Program-made: the position numbers and the translations under genes
Shown: positions 62,881 to 64,000 of the stretch, piece after piece
Position numbering within the stretch: the stretch's first letter is position 1
Layout: each line of letters starts with the position of its first letter
Origin: Chlamydiia bacterium
GTDB lineage: Bacteria > Chlamydiota > Chlamydiia > Chlamydiales > Simkaniaceae
Assembly (NCBI GenBank): GCA_030429605.1
Contig: JAUIEV010000004.1
Span: forward strand, 149,686-213,685
Direction: 5' to 3'
DNA length: 64,000 nucleotides
The notes under the pieces: generated by a model
The model's database searches: none
The model's input: the letters and a program-made list of their open reading frames with translations, nothing else
Told to the model about the DNA's origin: nothing

Positions 62881-63199
62881 AGAAGAATTGCTTCAGAATT
62901 TCTTCTGCTTCTTCAATAGATACTCCTATACGAATCGGAAACTCCCAATCATCCATTTCGCTTAGCAAAACAACAAACGACTTTTTTATGATTGCAATTT
63001 CATCTTCGGTAAGGTCAATATATTCCACATTGCTTTTTTCATTTTCTAATAAGAAGTTGAGTAGTTTCTCTACAATGTTTTTTTCAACTTTGATTTTTTT
63101 TTCAAAATTTTTTACCTCCATACCCCAGCAAATTTCGCCTAGTATATTTATTATTATTCGATTTTTTATAAGGTTGATTTTTTGCTTTCTATTCTTCAT
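62879..63199 (-). CDS. Candidate immunity protein (orphan pair, minus strand)
   Basis: 106 residues, helical and charged, AT-rich gene. Includes EICWGMEVKNFEKKIKVEK and an acidic C-terminus (SIEEAEEILKQFF). It starts 8 bases after the stop of a toxin-tip fragment on the same strand, the normal order of a toxin-immunity pair. A later in-frame ATG at MEVKNF is an alternative start. No known family recognised. Confidence 0.65.
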   Translation of the reverse strand: MKNRKQKINLIKNRIIINILGEICWGMEVKNFEKKIKVEKNIVEKLLNFLLENEKSNVEYIDLTEDEIAIIKKSFVVLLSEMDDWEFPIRIGVSIEEAEEILKQFF

Positions 63200-63207
63200 A
63201 TTAAATT

Positions 63208-63361
63208 CTATTTTAATACATCGTCAAAATATTTTTTTCCTATTATTGGTTTTAAAACAGTACCTCCATCAGGATGCTTTGGATCTCTTACAACCACTGC
63301 ACTGCTTTTATTATCCCAGTAGGTATGACCTCCAGAGATTTCTTTTGAAATGAGTCTATTC
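63208..63361 (-). pseudogene. C-terminal toxin-tip fragment
   Basis: About 50 codons, open on the minus strand and ending with TAG at 63210-63208. It reads SKEISGGHTYWDNKSSAVV then RDPKHPDGGTVLKP and ends GKKYFDDVLK. This W-D, R-D-P, D-G-G-T pattern is one I recall from C-termini of hemagglutinin/CDI-type toxins. There is no start, and its 5' edge runs into the end of another immunity-like gene, so only the end of the tip was retained. The immunity candidate at 63199 follows. Confidence 0.7.
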
Positions 63362-63950
63362 TTTGAGAGATTCAATCAATTTTCTCAATTTGGATTCAGG
63401 GAACTCAAATTCAGAGCCTTCCTCTAGCACGAACAAGTCAATCATTATTTCTTCCAAATCCCTATCAATTCTTCCGCAATGTTCCAGGTACATTTTATGA
63501 GCCCAATTTCCAATTCGCTTTGGCTCATATCCTAAATTGAGTTGATTTTTTAAATCTTTTGCAAATTCTTTTTTTTGAGTATGTCCGACTAATTTTCATA
63601 AAAATGTACGCCAAAACTGCTTCCTTTACTTCATACTTGAATTTTTCTTCACTAAAACTATCTTCTCCAAGATGTTGTATCTGCCAAATTGTATACCAAA
63701 ATACTCGTTGATCTTCTTTATTAATAAAATTTATTTTTGAGTGGTCTTCTATTGAATCCCATCCGAATAGTAATAATTCAGTTTTACTTAAATTGCCATC
63801 TATAAAAGAAGTGATTTTTTATTATTTCTTCGATTTTCTTTGTCTTTAATCCTTGTTCCTCAAAATATTCCATTCTTTTTAAAAATATGACAAATGAATC
63901 ATATTCAGAAGAAGAGATGTCGATAAAAAGAGCTCAACCAACAAAGTTTA
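63356..63950 (-). pseudogene. Frameshifted immunity-like gene
   Basis: Three minus-strand frames join into one protein: MEYFEEQGLKTKKIEEIIK, then SFIDGNLSKTELLLFGWDS to IFMKISRTYSKK, then EFAKDLKNQLNLGYEP to RKLIESLKE. The breaks fall at an A6 run (near 63815) and an A8 run (near 63573), so they could be true decay or homopolymer errors. Size when repaired is about 170 residues. Its C-terminal third has a close relative at 59080-59190. No other gene is visible between 63362 and the window end. Confidence 0.65.
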
Positions 63951-64000
63951 ATTCTGTCCTAGTAAAAACGGCCCGATGTTCTCTTTGGTAAAAAGACGTG

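Noticed and set aside
58955..64000. Prophage or transposon as the carrier of the toxin island
   Set aside because: No integrase, transposase, tRNA target or terminal repeats were found in the visible part.

Overview
The window comes from a member of the Chlamydiae outside the genus Chlamydia. Gene content and non-core genes fit a Simkania/Waddlia/Parachlamydia-type amoeba symbiont, but species identity is inference. The case rests on gene order I recognise from Chlamydia: HU/IHF protein - CT266-like protein - accA - msbA (with dnaQ nearby), pdhA-pdhB-pdhC, and lpxD-ompH-bamA-recR-fabH-fabD-fabG-acpP. Chlamydia does not carry the polyamine transporter, the Rhs protein or the toxin cluster seen here. 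I found no rRNA, tRNA, CRISPR array or transposase.

Layout. 1-5.5 kb: ptsH, a bifunctional nuclease, rpiA, tyrS, then two minus-strand genes with tandem 9-residue PGPSA repeats and an HU/IHF protein. 5.5-13.7 kb: CT266-like protein, an L,D-transpeptidase-like protein, accA, msbA, a LysE/RhtB exporter, an SDR-type epimerase, dnaQ, a PLD-like protein and a tiny lipoprotein. 13.7-31.5 kb: pyruvate dehydrogenase operon, three tandem paralogous unknown genes, corA, the lpxD-ompH-bamA envelope genes, recR and the type II fatty-acid synthesis genes fabH-fabD-fabG-acpP. 31.5-42.9 kb: exported thioredoxin, potABCD, a 1178-residue OppA fusion followed by a second OppA, trxB and an outer-membrane-like protein.

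42.9-58.9 kb is accessory. It holds a FabH-like fragment lacking the catalytic Cys, a 1758-residue Rhs/YD-repeat protein ending in a chlamydial DUF687-like alpha/beta-hydrolase domain, an exported gene coupled to it by ATGA, two transporters, membrane proteins, two tandem NCS1-like permeases and a pair of related unknown genes.

58.9-64 kb is a polymorphic-toxin locus. An exported TM + TPR + pretoxin protein with a C-terminal toxin tip is followed by a small immunity-like gene. A near-identical 464-bp copy of the pretoxin region then carries a different, broken tip. Facing it on the minus strand are another toxin tip with an intact small gene and a frameshifted immunity-like gene, whose diverged relative lies upstream of the main toxin. 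I read this as an archive of displaced tips and immunity genes used for tip exchange; it is the most interesting system in the window, followed by the Rhs-DUF687 pair, the OppA fusion and the three-gene ELD/RHDS family.
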